Source: Pogostemon cablin
Lineage: Eukaryota; Streptophyta; Magnoliopsida; Lamiales; Lamiaceae
NCBI GenBank assembly: GCA_023678885.1
Contig: CM042970.1
Span: 6,674,355-6,738,354, forward strand
Reading direction: 5' to 3'
Length of the DNA: 64,000 bases
In this document: in pieces, positions 1 through 12,201 of the stretch
Layout: every line of letters starts with the position of its first letter
Numbering within the stretch: the first letter of the stretch is position 1
Made by a program: the position numbers and the translations under genes
The notes under the pieces: model-generated
The model's input: only the letters and a program-made list of their open reading frames with translations
Database searches by the model: none
What the model was told of the DNA's origin: nothing

Positions 1-250
1 ATCCGCATTTTCCCATCTGAACCTTCTAACTGAACTGACAAATCAACCTCCATGGTTGGCCTAGTCAACGCATTGCCAAAACCCTTGATCTCATCACCAC
101 AAGGCCTCACTTTGTAGTGGCGCTCCCCTCCCAGATTTTCAATAACTTCTTTAAAGATTATGTTGGCGTACGCCCCGGTATCCACTAAGCATCTATGAAC
201 TTTGACTCCTGACAGTCTTGGCGAAATGACTAAAGGGTCGGAATGAGGAG
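1..250 (-). pseudogene. Gypsy retropepsin (aspartic protease) domain fragment
   Basis: Minus-strand translation gives a retropepsin core with the motif CLVDTGAYANIIFKE at about 157-205. DTGA is the catalytic Asp-Thr-Gly-Ala of retroviral-type aspartic proteases, which cut the Gag-Pol polyprotein. The upstream context (SPRLSGVKVHR) and downstream context (RPCGDEIKGFG) match Gypsy protease domains in style. The fragment continues past base 1 toward the reverse transcriptase, which is not visible. Between this domain and the Gag ORFs the frame is interrupted, so it is called a pseudogene. Confidence 0.75.
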
Positions 251-679
251 TACTTACCCCGTAGAAGTTCTCTTCCATAAAGGTAATATCTACTTTCGTT
301 ATCCCTTTCGCACCGGGGTTAGCGACCACACTTGGGGGATTTTTTGGTCTAAGTCTCTCAGTGCTGCCTTTCTCTTCCGTTTCGATGCCGTGGTCAGTGC
401 TTGAGAGATTCCGATGTAAGGGGTTTTTCTACTGGCTCCATCATGTGTATTTAACCGGGTATGTCTCCTCTCGAGGCTTGTCCCCCGATCCTGTCAAACA
501 CTGGCAGTCGTCCTAGAGGCGGAGGGGGTAGGGGCATCGCTTCTCCATTCCGCCCTCTGCCCTGGGACCTCTGTCGACCCAGGGGAGATGGAAGATTAGC
601 ATATCTCCTATATACCCTCGGCCTCGGAGCCTGCAATATCCCTCTTAATTTCCCCTCCTTAAATAATTTTCATAACTCG

Positions 680-2588
680 TAATTAGATCTCGGTATTGGT
701 CTGTGTTATGCCCGTGTGTCTGATGGTACATGCAGTACTTCTGGGGGTTGGTGAGTTCTGAGGTTCGTAGGACTGGCCTCGGCGTCCGAAGAACTTGTTG
801 ATCCTTGACATAATAGAAGACCTCGGCAATGTTCAGGTTGGTTCCCTATTTTAGTTCCTCGTACATCTGCTGGACCTCGGTGTCCTCCGTAAAGGGTTTG
901 AAAGTGGCGGGCGTTTTGTATTCCTTCGTTCCTCCGGTACCGACCCTCTTCTTGCTCAGTTCTGTCGAGGGATTTTGGTTGCTTGCTTTCTTTGCCATCT
1001 TGGAAATATCTTCCGTTTGGATGTGCTCGTTCGCCATGACCATGAAGGTCGCATAAGACGCGGGCGGTTTAAGTTGGAACACTTTCCATAAGCTACCTTC
1101 CGGGTGAAGAGCCCCCATCACCGTGATGAGACAAGCTTCGTCCCCTAAGACTTCCCCCATCGATCTTTGCTCGTTGAATCTTTTCAAAAAGTCTCGAAAG
1201 CTTTCTGTCGAACCTTGAGGGATGTTGACCAGCTTGTGCTTTGGTTCCTTCGGTGCCCCAATATGCGAGTATTGCATTAGGAATACCTCCATAAACTCCT
1301 CCCAGCTTCTGACGGAGGCTGTCGGGACCGCCCTAAACCAGGCATGAGGCTTGTTTCCCAGGGTCAGCGGGAACATCCGGCATAGCGTGATCTCGTTTGC
1401 ACCTTGTGCTCTCATCCACATTAAATATTTTTCAATGTGAGAATATGGGTCGTAATCACAATCGAAAATCAAACTAGAGGGAAACTTGATCCCTTGTTGC
1501 CCAGGGGCATTGCTGATTTCCGCCGTGAAAGGTGAAGGAGCTACCGACAACTGGAGGACTCCTCCGGATTTGGACATCTTCCTTTCTAGATCCGCGAAAT
1601 GCTTGTTCACCTCCACGTTTATCAGGGCCCGCAGATCTCTAGTTGGGGCCTTGGGGAATATTTTTTTATTCTCCGACTGCATCTCTGCCTGGGTCTCCTT
1701 CCATCTCGTCCCTCTTCGCGAGACGGGTTTCCCATTCCTCCTGTCCTGTGGTAAAGACAGCTCTATTGTGGATAGATCTTCCCACGAGGAATCTCGGCTC
1801 TCCTGTGAGTAGGGTGCCGAAGATGAGCGGGATCTCTAGTTCCTTGGCCTTCTGCATCGGTTATGTCTCATTTGAGAGACAAATGGGGTTCTTCGCGGGA
1901 TTTATTCTCCTGCCGATACTTCACTAGTGGCGAGTCAACCTCTCCTTTGGTTTGGTGAGCGATGCTGGTGAGATCCTTCTGCCCTTTACCTTTCCCTTGG
2001 TGGAGGGTTTCCTGCCTCTTGATTCCGTTCTTGCCGTGATCACCTTTAAGCATCATTTCTCACGAATACCTCCGGGGGTGGAGGATTCCCCACTTCTTGG
2101 TGCATTCTCGGTCGTGGTTGTCTTTGAGCTCCCGTCTCTGGTTGATGAAGATATTTGCTACGCCTCCCTTCTGTTGGAGTTTCGTCCACACTTTCCCCTT
2201 CTCCGACATTTCTCCTTTTTATGAAGTTGATAGTTTCTCTCGCATCTCCTTCGTTGTGTTCTTTCTTGGCCTCTTTCCTCCTTTCGAGATCTTCCCACAG
2301 ATCGCCATGACTTCCCCTGTGAGGGTTGCTAAAGCTCAACCTCTCCGGTTGAACCGGGGGAGCTTCTGCAGCATACTCATTAATCATCCTTTGGATCTTT
2401 TCATTCATTTCTTTCGCTTTTTGAGGATCGCCAAAGTTTGGGACAGGAATAGACCTTGCCGGAGTGGATATCTCCCTGACTGGAGCACTAATTTGAACTT
2501 TATTTCCACTCCTTGTCACATTTCGTTGGGCTCTGGAACATTCCCCATTTTCTTCGTTGACACGGACTGTAAATACATCACCTCCCAT
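680..2588 (-). pseudogene. Gypsy Gag, frameshifted
   Basis: Two long minus-strand open segments cover Gag: 2588-2046 (acidic and Pro-rich N-terminal part, starting MGGDVFTVRVNEE) and 1682-846 (the conserved Gag core). The core carries the typical signatures FPLTLGNKPHAWF, SWEEFMEVFLMQYS and FRDFLKRFNEQ of the retrotransposon Gag domain. Further downstream, around 690-745, a different frame encodes YCMYHQTHGHNTDQYRDL, the degenerate zinc-knuckle-like motif of plant Gypsy Gag with its last Cys replaced by Tyr. The frame breaks between 2045 and 1683 and between 846 and 745 show it is not intact. Gag would form the virus-like particle. Confidence 0.85.
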
Positions 2589-2689
2589 TTTGATTTATAG
2601 GCGCAGAGCAAAAACCAGAGATTTTTCTCACAAAATTAAACCAAGACTTTGAGAAGAAATAGAACAGGGATGGCTAATCGTAGCGAATT

Positions 2690-2707
2690 CCCACAGACGA
2701 CGCCAGA
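2690..2707 (-). other. Primer-binding site of the Gypsy element
   Basis: Immediately inside the LTR end, the minus strand reads TCTGGCGTCGTCTGTGGGAA. This closely resembles the TGGCGCCGTCTGTGGGAA type of primer-binding site of plant Gypsy elements (family comparison from memory). It lies directly next to the CA end of the LTR, as required for minus-strand priming. Confidence 0.65.
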
Positions 2708-3598
2708 TGTTGATGGCTATTCTTGGCTCGTTAATTAGTATTTAGGAGATAAGGATATTTAGTAACGAAACCAAGAACGAATACAATCAAATATAATTAA
2801 ACTACAAACAAGGGGATCCAATCCAATAGAGAACTCAATTCCCACCAAAGAACTCAACCGATTTTATTACTCTCCCTTAGAACAATACTCATAAAACTCT
2901 CCTCTCTTACAAATGTAATGTCTAAAGTGAGCATCAGTAACCTGCCTCTCTCCTGTGAGAGAGGTCATTTATATCATTTACAAACCCTAATCCGGAACCA
3001 ATTGCCTTATGCCACTTGGATAGAGACAAGCCGTCTTAATTGGGGTTGTCTGGTATGCCGACCAGCCTGAGGAGAAGTCTGGATGTCGCTGGTTGCTTTT
3101 TGCAGGGTTTCACAGAGCGCCTTCATCTTTTGCTGACTTCCCATTGGTAGTTGGAGTAAGATGTACCAGTCAGTTGCTGTCTTCTAGTTAGGATTGTTGT
3201 CCAAGACATCTCTTCTTCTCGTTAGCCTTGTCTTCTAACTTGCTGCACCTGTCAGTCTTCATGATGGTGTTTATTCTTTACTGCCCTGCTTCTGTAGTCC
3301 ATTTGGCCCTCGGATAGGTTGACTTCCGGTGCTAAGGTGCTCGTCCGAACCCTCAAGCAGGGGGAAGATATCGCCGAGGTTCCCTGCCGAGGGTGCTTCT
3401 TGGCTTCGGCCCCTTTAATGGTTTCTTTTTTTGTCCTTTCCTCGACCGGGCCTTTGGGCTGCAGTGACCTCCTTGGGCTGCCTTAATTATGGTGTCCTCG
3501 GTTTGGGCCGCTAGAGAATTGGGCCTCTTTCTTCAGGTACTATAGGGGTTCTTGGGCTTTTGGGCCTTCAAACAATGGGGGATATAATACCCATAACA
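2708..3598 (-). repeat. 5' LTR of the Gypsy element (891 bp)
   Basis: On the plus strand the segment starts TGTTGATGGC and ends ACCCATAACA, giving TG...CA ends and a short terminal inverted repeat (TGTT/AACA). The primer site abuts its inner end and AT-rich host DNA abuts its outer end at 3599. The outer TSD half would be ACTTC at 3599-3603; the other half is outside the window. The LTR would supply promoter and polyadenylation signals. Confidence 0.8.
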
Positions 3599-5881
3599 AC
3601 TTCTATTCCTGAATTTGTTTCCACAAAATAGGACTCTCTTTGGCGCTACCCCAGTTACACTTAAAACGCAACGCTATCTTTCATTTGTAATTTATTATCT
3701 AATTAAGAATAATAAATCTTTATTCATTACACATGCGATTGAAGTATTCTGTTTTAATTTTGTAGTGTTTATGATTATAATTTTTAGAAATAGCAACAAC
3801 TGAAATACAACTTACGATTTTCAATCGACTTATAGGCATAGGACTATTGTCCACTAGCAGTATGAAAATGCATGTATAATGGTTTGTTTTTCTCTTTTCT
3901 ATGACTTTGAATTGCTTACAAGATCTGATGAATTTTTATGAGTTCAAATTGAAATCTTGTTATTTTGATTCTCGGTAAATATTTATTTTCCATCTTGATT
4001 TGGTTTGGCTTTAAGATAGTTGCTTAGATTTGCTTTATAGTTCCTTGTGTAGTCTATTGTACTAATTATTTGCACTCAAAAGCTCTGGAAAATTGTAGAC
4101 CCAATTTGATAAATTTTTTGAATTATAGTTGTATGAGATAAACTAATTTTTATTTTCAACAATTTTGCTCTTGTGTTAGGGCATGCTTTTTTCTTATTAT
4201 GGGTCCAATAGGCTCCTGATAGTTTCACTTATTCATGCCATGAAAAACTCAATTGACTGCAGTTTGGCATAGGACTAAATTCATGAATCTCAAACGTATT
4301 GTGCCACCTTTTTGGAGGTGTTTGAATATTACATCATGTAACACAGTAACAGTAAAAAGAGATATACTTTTCCCTTTCTTCAATTTCCCACAATTTTACA
4401 TTTTGAGAAGGCCAGTTCCCTCAATTTTAATTTGAATCACAGAGTTGCTGGTTGACTACCTTGTAGAAACATGAAGAGTTCACTAAAGTTAAAAACATTG
4501 CAGCTTTTCAAATTGGAATATATGGCATTAAAACTTTGTATTTCTTGCTATTTACACCAGAGAATATGGGTGACCTGTACAAAGTTTTCCTCATGTGATT
4601 TTTGCCTAAATTTTTTATGGTTCGCTTTCTTTGACATCATTTATCATTTTTTATGAACTTTGTGTAATTGAATTTTTTTGGAACTTCGTTTGCCCATTTA
4701 ATAGTGAATTATATCATCCATCTTTATTAATATATATATAACCAATTCAGACTACCTGTATCTCACATAACTGATTGTGTGTTTCACTCTCTCTATCTTT
4801 GTATCATTTGGTTTATGTCGCAGTGACTTGCATTCTTATTTTCAGGCAGCAACGCAATCATTACAAGAGTAAAACAGTATGATGACTTTACCTCCACATC
4901 TCATAGTTTCGTCTTCCAAATATGGTATGAGATTCACATTCAATATATATACATTGATGATTGTGCACTGGAATGTAGAGCTTTATTGGTTAATTATCTC
5001 TGATTTGTGGTGTAATTTTGGTTCACTTTTCTTTATGTATTGTTCTTTATGAATGATTTCAGTTTAGTTTGTTAATATAATTTACAAAAGAAAGATGGTG
5101 ATATTTGTTGATGATCATAGGCTAATTATGTATTGTTCGCATTGGAGCTATCAATGAGGAGGAATATATTAGTTACTATTATAGTAACTATAATAGTTGA
5201 ACTACTAAACAAAAAAATATTAAGAAATTTTTATTTATTTATTTATTTTACATAGAAAGCTTGTCCCAATATAATTATTGTTATATATTTTTTATGCGGA
5301 TTAATTTTTTTTTATTATTGACAAAAGAAATTATAATAGGGAGTATCAAGGTACTCGCAAAAAGAAACGTGAGAGTACAAGGAAAATAGGAGTAAACTCC
5401 TAGATAATACACTAAACCTTCTATTATATACTAAATACAATCAACACCAATCTTGAAATGATAAATATGTTACTCATATTTCTAAAATAATAAAAACACC
5501 AAACATTGGTTTTGATTCAACTTAAAAAATTAGTGAATTTACTATAAATTTAAAATTTTATACATGAAGCATAAATAACAACACCATAAAATGCATGAAA
5601 ATTATGAACTTTGTCAACACAAATATTATTACTAAAAAGCCCGGGTAGCCAAAGTGATAGTGTTTGTACCAGCAAATTAATATTTATTACTATGGCATTG
5701 TTTTGGATTGTTAGGGATTGTATCTAAATTACGAGTATTACATGTATTGCTCGACTATATTTCAATATAATAATGTAATTTATTAAATACATAATTGTTA
5801 CTATAAAAGTACAATTTTAAATCCAAGCCCGGGTGAACACCTCACAAAGTGAGGTGCCCTATTAACTAGTATAACATAATA
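3599..5881. other. AT-rich intergenic DNA, nothing recognised
   Basis: About 2.3 kb with only short, unconvincing ORFs (for example 3615-3803, 4253-4435 and 4471-4656) and no recognisable protein motif, RNA gene or terminal repeat. Short runs of TATATA occur near 4726 and 4950. Seen as relic or unannotatable intergenic DNA. Confidence 0.5.
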
Positions 5882-6784
5882 AGGTAGGTCTTGGGTGAGA
5901 CCGTCTTACGGATCTTCTTATGTGAGACGGATCTTATCCTATTCATTAACAATAAAAAAAAATAATAATAAAAAAGAATTTAGAAAAAGTAAGGGCCTTA
6001 TTTAGGTTAATTAATTAAGATTAGTAATAAGGAAATCGCTGGGAGCATCCGCGCAATTTGGAAATCGCTGGGAGCATCCACGGATTCGGCTAATATACAT
6101 CAATTACTTTTCACTTTTTGTAAAAATTAATCTTAATAATTTATTATTATTATTATCGTTATTATTAATAATCGTTATTATTATTAATTATAATAATATT
6201 ATTAGTAAAATTCCTTAATTGGGAGTTAGATTGGTTGAGCTATTCTCCTATCACTTTATCTTGATCGGATATCACTTTATATTAAAAATATTATTACTTT
6301 TTATTCATTTTACAAATTGTACATAAAATAATTTAATTAAAAGGTTATCACTTTTTATTTATTATTTACCATTTTTTTATTAAAAATGTTATCATTTTTA
6401 TTTTTCCAGTGAATTGTTCGTGAAATAATAATAATTCAATTATACGGATATCACTTTCCTTTAATTAGAAATCACTTTTCATTAAAAATATTATCACGTT
6501 TTATCCATTCTATAAATTATTTGTAAAATACACTTTAATAATTAGTTATCACTTTTTATTAGAGATGTTATCACTTTTCATTTAAAATGTTATCACTTTT
6601 AATTTATATTATAAATTATTCATGTAATAGTTCACAGCACTGTTATCACTTTTCGTCAATTGAGTATCACATTTTATAAATTTATATAATATTTAGATAA
6701 AAAATAAATTAAATGAATAACAAATTTAAATTAATAAAAATTTTAATAATAAAAATATAATTTAAAAAATAACATTATATATTT

Positions 6785-6860
<76 letters not shown>

Positions 6861-7010
6861 CACCTAATTAATTTACATTTATAATTAAAATTTCCAATTT
6901 TCTAATTTGACTACAACTAAATATGACCCTTAAAAATATAATTAATGGGTAAATGGATGATCCGTCTCACATAAGGGGATCCGTGAGATGGTCTCACCTA
7001 AGTCTTTTCC
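5882..7010. mobile_element. MULE-like non-autonomous DNA transposon (1129 bp)
   Basis: The left end (AGGTAGGTCTTGGGTGAGACC, continuing to ATGTGAGACGGAT near 5933) and the reverse complement of the right end (GGAAAAGACTTAGGTGAGACC) form a diverged terminal inverted repeat of about 50 bp. The element is flanked by a perfect 9-bp duplication AACATAATA at 5873-5881 and 7011-7019, the length typical of Mutator-like elements. It has no transposase ORF. The interior is a string of ATCACTTTTTATT-like motifs and ends with a (TA)n run. Similar interior sequence recurs near 18.6, 21.2, 21.8, 25.2, 54.7 and 61.9 kb. Confidence 0.8.
6788..6858. repeat. (TA)n microsatellite
   Basis: An uninterrupted run of about 35 TA units inside the MULE-like element. 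Confidence 0.97.
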
Positions 7011-7121
7011 AACATAATATGCGAATATATGTAAAATATAAATTACGACATACTATATTATTTAATTCTATATAAAACATAAATTATACTAATATATAAT
7101 TCATAATTACGACATACTATA

Positions 7122-7212
<91 letters not shown>

Positions 7213-9202
7213 GAGTATATATTCGCGCATAATATATGGATACATTATATTTTATAAAAAAATTAATTAAATAAAACATATTGTAATTTAATAGTAAGTA
7301 TATACTCAAAATTTTTGAAGATATATTTTAATTAATTTATTTATTTATCTAATTTTAAGGAATACTTTTTAATTCTAAATATAAATATATACATTAGTAA
7401 TATAATCATAATAAGAAAAAATAAAAAAATTATATGTGATATTAAAATTAAAAAAAAATATATTCCTAACCAATAAAAAATATGATTAAACATGTTGTTT
7501 AATTTGAAGGTATGCATGAATAATAATGATAATAATAATAATAATTTGAATACATTATATTTTTATTAATTGGTTTATTTATTTAATTTTTAAGGTTTAA
7601 TTTTAATTCTAAATATAAAAATATAGAAAAGATTATATATGATATTAAAATAAAAATATCTATTCTTAAACGATTCAAAAATATGATTAAAGATGATGTT
7701 TAATTTAAAGATTTAATTAGTTGGATATATTTTTCGAATCGACTATTTTCACTCCCGAACCTACTAAACAAATCCCAAAATTTTTTTAATTAATATTTTT
7801 AAAATTAATAAGACTAAAATACCCTCATTATTAAATATACCCCAACCAAAATAAATCATCTCATTCTATCCTCTCCCGAATACTTCGCCGCTTTGTTGTA
7901 TGCCACCGCCTTCGCCTCCACCTCCCGAGTGAGAGAGCATGTCCAACCATCTCTCTTTGGACATTTTATGTTTTAGAATTTTATTAAATTACTGTTTGAA
8001 CTCCTCGTACCCCTTTTGATGCAACTCCGGGGATTCATCAGAAATTAGTTCAAGTAGCAATAGAACACCTACTATAAAAAGCTCTGCTGCTGCAATCGTC
8101 CACACTCGTAATCGGTAACAATGACTTACAAGTAAGACCATAATGAAAATGGATTTTTTGTTGGACAATTAGCATGTAGAATGAAGGATTTAGGACAAAA
8201 TTGGTGAAGTTGTGTACTCTTTCCAAGAAAAAAAAAACTTTGTAAAAGCTAAAGTCAACTTTGAATCAGATCTATCTTCACAAATAGCAGTTGAATTCGT
8301 CAACAAACAAACAGAAGCTATCCAACAATCTATGTATTATAAGCAACCGCTGCGTACGACATCCTGCACCACTGCTTCGTACGACATTCGACTAATTCGA
8401 CAACCATCCTTCACCTGGAAGTTGGAACATCCGCCTTCTCCCATTGGGCATTTTGTGTTTTTGAGGCGGAGGGCATACAACGAGGCAGCGTATTCAAAAT
8501 GGGATAATTTATTTAGGGGGTTTGGGGAGTATTTAGTAATGACAAACTCTCTTGTGAGACAGATAATTATTTTAACTTATTAAATGAAATGAACCGTTAC
8601 CCATTAATAATTATTAATTTAGAATTATCCTATCCTATAAATTCTCCTACAAGCGTGTTAATTTAGAAAGATGTTAATTGACTTTTCCATAAAAAATATA
8701 TATATCAAAATAGAGATCAAATTTACAGAAAGAAGATTTATTACACACTTTAATGAAGGCACGTTTAAAAGAGGTGGTGTTGGACGTGGTGGTTTGGCCG
8801 CGGCACACAAAATTCACGATATGGTGGATGTGAATGCTAATGGATGGTGGGGTGTGGATCTTCCAATATGTGGATTCCATGATATAGGAGATTGTTTAGG
8901 TTGGTGGTCTAAGAATTCGTCAAACATTGGCAAATTGGCAAAAAGTGATTATATGTGAGAATTTTTATTATTTTCTTTTTAATTTGATAGCAGTTACTCA
9001 CAAAATATTAAATTTATGTATTTTTTTTATTTTTTTATTTCTGAATTTCTAATTATTCTTGGTGGCATTCACTCATCGTTATTCTTCTTGTATTTCTTCA
9101 TTAATAAAAAAAAATATATTGAAAGTTTATCTAGAACATGTTAAAGTATGTTGGTTGTGTATTAAAATATGTTGTTTAATAATGTTTATTAAAATACTCT
9201 AA
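7011..9202. other. AT-rich intergenic DNA with short unrecognised ORFs
   Basis: This stretch contains a large (TA)n run and otherwise AT-rich DNA. An ORF at 8212-8583 (123 aa) and one at 8671-8958 (95 aa, with a Gly/Trp-rich part) match no family I know, have no conserved-looking motif and lack clear splice context. They are not called as genes. Confidence 0.5.
7125..7211. repeat. (TA)n microsatellite
   Basis: A run of about 43 TA units. The minus-strand 'protein' made of alternating Tyr-Ile across it is an artefact of this repeat. Confidence 0.97.
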
Positions 9203-9507
9203 GGCAATGTTTGATTTGGGTTTAATAACCCGGTTTTAGATTTAATAAATCTCCTTAAATCTCCCTTATATACACCTACAAACCCTACTGACACTTACAT
9301 ATCCCTTACTATACATTATCTCTCTTCAATTAATATTTTTTGTCTCTTTCTCTCACTTACTTTTACCTCTTCTATCACCTCAATTAATATTTGATTTGAC
9401 ATAAAGTTTAAATCTACCCTAGTTAAACCCAAAACAAACATAACAAACATAGAATAACACTATTCACCGGTTTATTAAATCACTTTAAACTCAAAACAAA
9501 CACCACC
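9203..9507. mobile_element. Tourist-like (PIF/Harbinger) MITE, 305 bp
   Basis: The left end GGCAATGTTTGATTTGGGTT and the reverse complement of the right end GGTGGTGTTTGTTTTGAGTT are inverted repeats. The flanks are TAA at 9200-9202 and TAA at 9508-9510, the 3-bp duplication used by PIF/Harbinger elements. No ORF is present. Confidence 0.75.
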
Positions 9508-10890
9508 TAAAAGAAAAGAATCATACTATAATATACACTTAACATACTTTAACATGAAAACGATATACAACAGAAATTAATTTTTTTTTATACTCTAAAA
9601 ATATAAATCATACTTTAACATATATTTAACATACTTTAGTATGACACTGGTATATACATTAAACATACTTTAGCATGAAATAGCATGAACAAACATAAAC
9701 CAACATATTTTAACAATAAACTTGCATATTTTAATGTAAACTAATTTTTATTTTAATTTTTTTAACAATACCATAATACAATTTAAATACATACTTTTTA
9801 GTACTAAACAACAAACTCCTAACATAAACCGACATACTTTAGTCTATATCAAATATATATATTTTTAAAAGTATGATTAATTTGAAATATTATTAAATAA
9901 AATATTATTATAAAAGTATATTTAATACTATATGTTAAAGTATGTCGATTTTGTATTCGAGTAGTTGATTAATAATATTTACTAAAGATACTCTTACACA
10001 AAATAATCATACTTTAAAATATATTAAAAATACTTTACCTACAATACTTTAATACAAAAAAAATCATATTTTAAAATATGTTAACCATACTTTACACTAT
10101 CATACTTTAATACAAAATCGACATATATTAACATAAAATAGAGAAACTGTTTTAAGAATTGATTATAATCTTGTATAGATAATTAATTAAAACACATTTA
10201 ACTAAAACAAGAGAATGAAAAGCTACTTCAATTTCAATTTCGATTAGTTGAATTCCACAAATTTAGGAATTAGTTTGTAAGTTTCCACTAATTTAGAAAT
10301 GACTTATAACAAAGAGTTGACTTATCATGTATTAATTATATAATAATATTAATAATGTATGGATATAACCCGTCTTAAAATCCATCTTTTATATGACCTG
10401 TCTCACAAGAGAGCCACTCAGTAGTAATAAGGGGGTGCAAATAGTCGCCCCTTATATTTTTATTGATTGGTTTAATTATCTATTTATAACCGATCAAAAA
10501 AATATAATTAAATGTGATATTTAATTTATAGATATATATGAATAATATAATAATAATAATAATAAATAAAGGAATAAATATTTTTTCTCTTTATTTAAAG
10601 TTAGTATTGTCCGCTCGTTCAATCGATTAAATAGTCCAATATTTAATTTAGATTTGATAATTAAGCAAATACATACCGTTCAAAATCTAAATTAATAAGG
10701 GATTATCAAATCAACACTTAAAGAAAATTAATCGATAATACTTCCACATTAAGTTAAATAACTTTGAGGTAAATTAATACTATTACCATATTTAGATATA
10801 ATACTACCAAATTAAGTTAAATTATTTTAACTTAAATTAATAATATTACCATATTTAGATATTACAAATTTACAATGGTAAAGATACACA
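9508..10890. other. AT-rich DNA rich in ACATACTTTA-type motifs
   Basis: No gene is seen. Between about 9130 and 10135 the motif ACATACTTTA or its complement TAAAGTATGT recurs many times in both orientations, spaced irregularly. At 10748-10862 a ~60-bp unit containing ATTAAGTTAAAT and TTACCATATTTAGATAT is present twice in tandem. Confidence 0.6.
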
Positions 10891-10902
10891 CTTGTTCATA
10901 CA

Positions 10903-10911
10903 CTATAAAAG
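10903..10911 (+). promoter_or_regulatory. Candidate TATA box of the small secreted peptide locus
   Basis: CACTATAAAAGGAC at about 10900-10913 is a good plant TATA box. It lies about 50 bp before the ATG at 10960, a plausible distance for a short 5' leader. Confidence 0.45.
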
Positions 10912-10959
10912 GACATACATTGTGCTTCTTATTTCATCACCAACACAAATTCTAAGAAT

Positions 10960-11235
10960 ATGTCACTTATGCGCTCTCTTCTTGCTAGTTGGTGTATTGG
11001 TTTTTATTATAACCTCATCTTTGTGTCGTATTATAGAAGCAGGATCAATTAATGAGCAAACTGTTATTGAAGATGACCATATAATATGAAGCATTCACAC
11101 GACACAGGATCATGCTCTTCCAAAGTCACAGTGCTCATCCACCCCACAACCACCTTGCTCATCCACCCCACCACCGCCGTGCTCATCCACCCCACAAACG
11201 TGCTCATCCACTACACCACCGTGCTCATCCACCTA
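10960..11235 (+). pseudogene. Decayed gene for a small secreted Cys/Pro-rich repeat peptide (putative)
   Basis: One frame (codons in register with 10892) encodes a strongly hydrophobic signal-peptide-like stretch, CHLCALFLLVGVLVFIITSS, followed by EAGS and then, in the same frame, five tandem units of the form CSSTPQPP, CSSTPPPP, CSSTPQT, CSSTTPP and CSST ending in TAA at 11233. The repeat lengths (24, 24, 21, 21 nt) are all multiples of three, as expected for coding sequence. Two lesions are visible: the suitable ATG at 10960 is one frame off the signal peptide, and an in-frame TGA sits at 11087 between signal and repeats. A TATA box lies at 10903. I do not recognise the family. A short intron bypassing the stop cannot be excluded. 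Confidence 0.45.
11131..11235 (+). repeat. Short in-register tandem repeat TGCTCATCCACCCCAC
   Basis: Five units, each starting TGCTCATCCAC, with lengths of 24, 24, 21, 21 and about 14 nt. Variation is in the distal, Pro-coding part of each unit. Confidence 0.85.
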
Positions 11236-11239
11236 AAGC

Positions 11240-12201
11240 TATTTGAGATGATTTTCTATATTTTCTACAATAATGTATAATTCCTTAATTTCAATTTTAA
11301 TAATTTTAATTAAAAGATTTATTTGCAAAGACAAGTTTCTATTCACTTGGTATGTTTAAGATTAATTTTCTTTTGCAACATAGATAGTGTTCCCCCACAA
11401 TGCTATCTATAAATTGTATTTACAGTTTTCTATAAATTAACCTTCAACATTATGTTCCCCCATAGAATTAACCTTCAACATTATGCAAATAATTACAGTT
11501 TTCATAAAATTATCTAGTCGAAAATTATGAAAATTCCATTACTTTTATTTTTGTAGTGTAAGTGATTATTCCGTTCCAACAATGAAATACAATATTTTTA
11601 ATTCGTTTAATTTGAAATTTCAAAATAATTCCTAATTAGTATGCAACAATTAACAAGCATATGAATTAAAAAATAATAAATGTTAAATTATAGTACACAT
11701 TGTATTATCTATGAAAAAAATACTTATAATTATTCCCTGACAGTTTATTTATAAATTTAAATTCAGAAGAATAAAATTGTGGAGGAGAAGGCCGATACAC
11801 TAGTTATATAAAAAAGCATAAAAAACGGTCTGGTTTTCCATGTGTAGAAATTTGAAATGAACAACTATTTATCAAACACAGTTTGGTCCGAAATTTGATG
11901 TGCAGAAATGTATTTGTAACTTAAAATTGAATGAATCACTTCTTTCAATCTTTCAAACACACTTGTTCCAACTGAAAAAGGCAGCTTTTTGTTACAAAAA
12001 AGAGTAAATTGAGAATCTAATTTTGATCTTAAAAGATTGGTTGTCGAATCCACTGTGACAGTACATGCACAAAATACATAAATTCTTCTAGAAATTATAG
12101 AGGATGTAACTGATCAAGTTAGACTGCTAATATAATCTGCACAAATCAGATAATTAAGCATCTGTTTCAGCTGATATCCGAATATAACAACTTTGTAATG
12201 T
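11240..12201. other. Intergenic DNA downstream of the MCA-type gene
   Basis: AT-rich DNA with no convincing ORF. A short duplicated phrase, ACCTTCAACATTATG, occurs near 11441 and 11469. The minus-strand ORF at 11865-12053 matches nothing known. The 3' UTR and polyadenylation site of the MCA-type gene are expected here. Confidence 0.5.

Larger units (their letters stand above)
1..3598 (-). mobile_element. Ty3/Gypsy LTR retrotransposon, 5' portion, cut by window edge
   Basis: Reading on the minus strand from right to left, the order is 5' LTR (3598-2708), primer-binding site, Gag and retropepsin, and the element then runs off the window. This is the canonical order of a Ty3/Gypsy element. The Gag has the retrotransposon-Gag fold signature and a His/Cys knuckle-like motif, and the protease has a DTGA active site. 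The GC content is higher than in the surrounding DNA, suggesting a relatively young insertion, but the internal frames are broken. The primer site resembles that of the Tat-type lineage (inference). The 3' LTR and the left TSD lie outside the window. Confidence 0.9.

Noticed and set aside
7058..7309. Minus-strand ORF of alternating Tyr and Ile
   Set aside because: It is a translation of a (TA)n microsatellite.
8212..8958. Two plus-strand ORFs of 123 and 95 aa
   Set aside because: No recognisable motif, no splice or promoter context, and biased by local composition; not enough to call genes.
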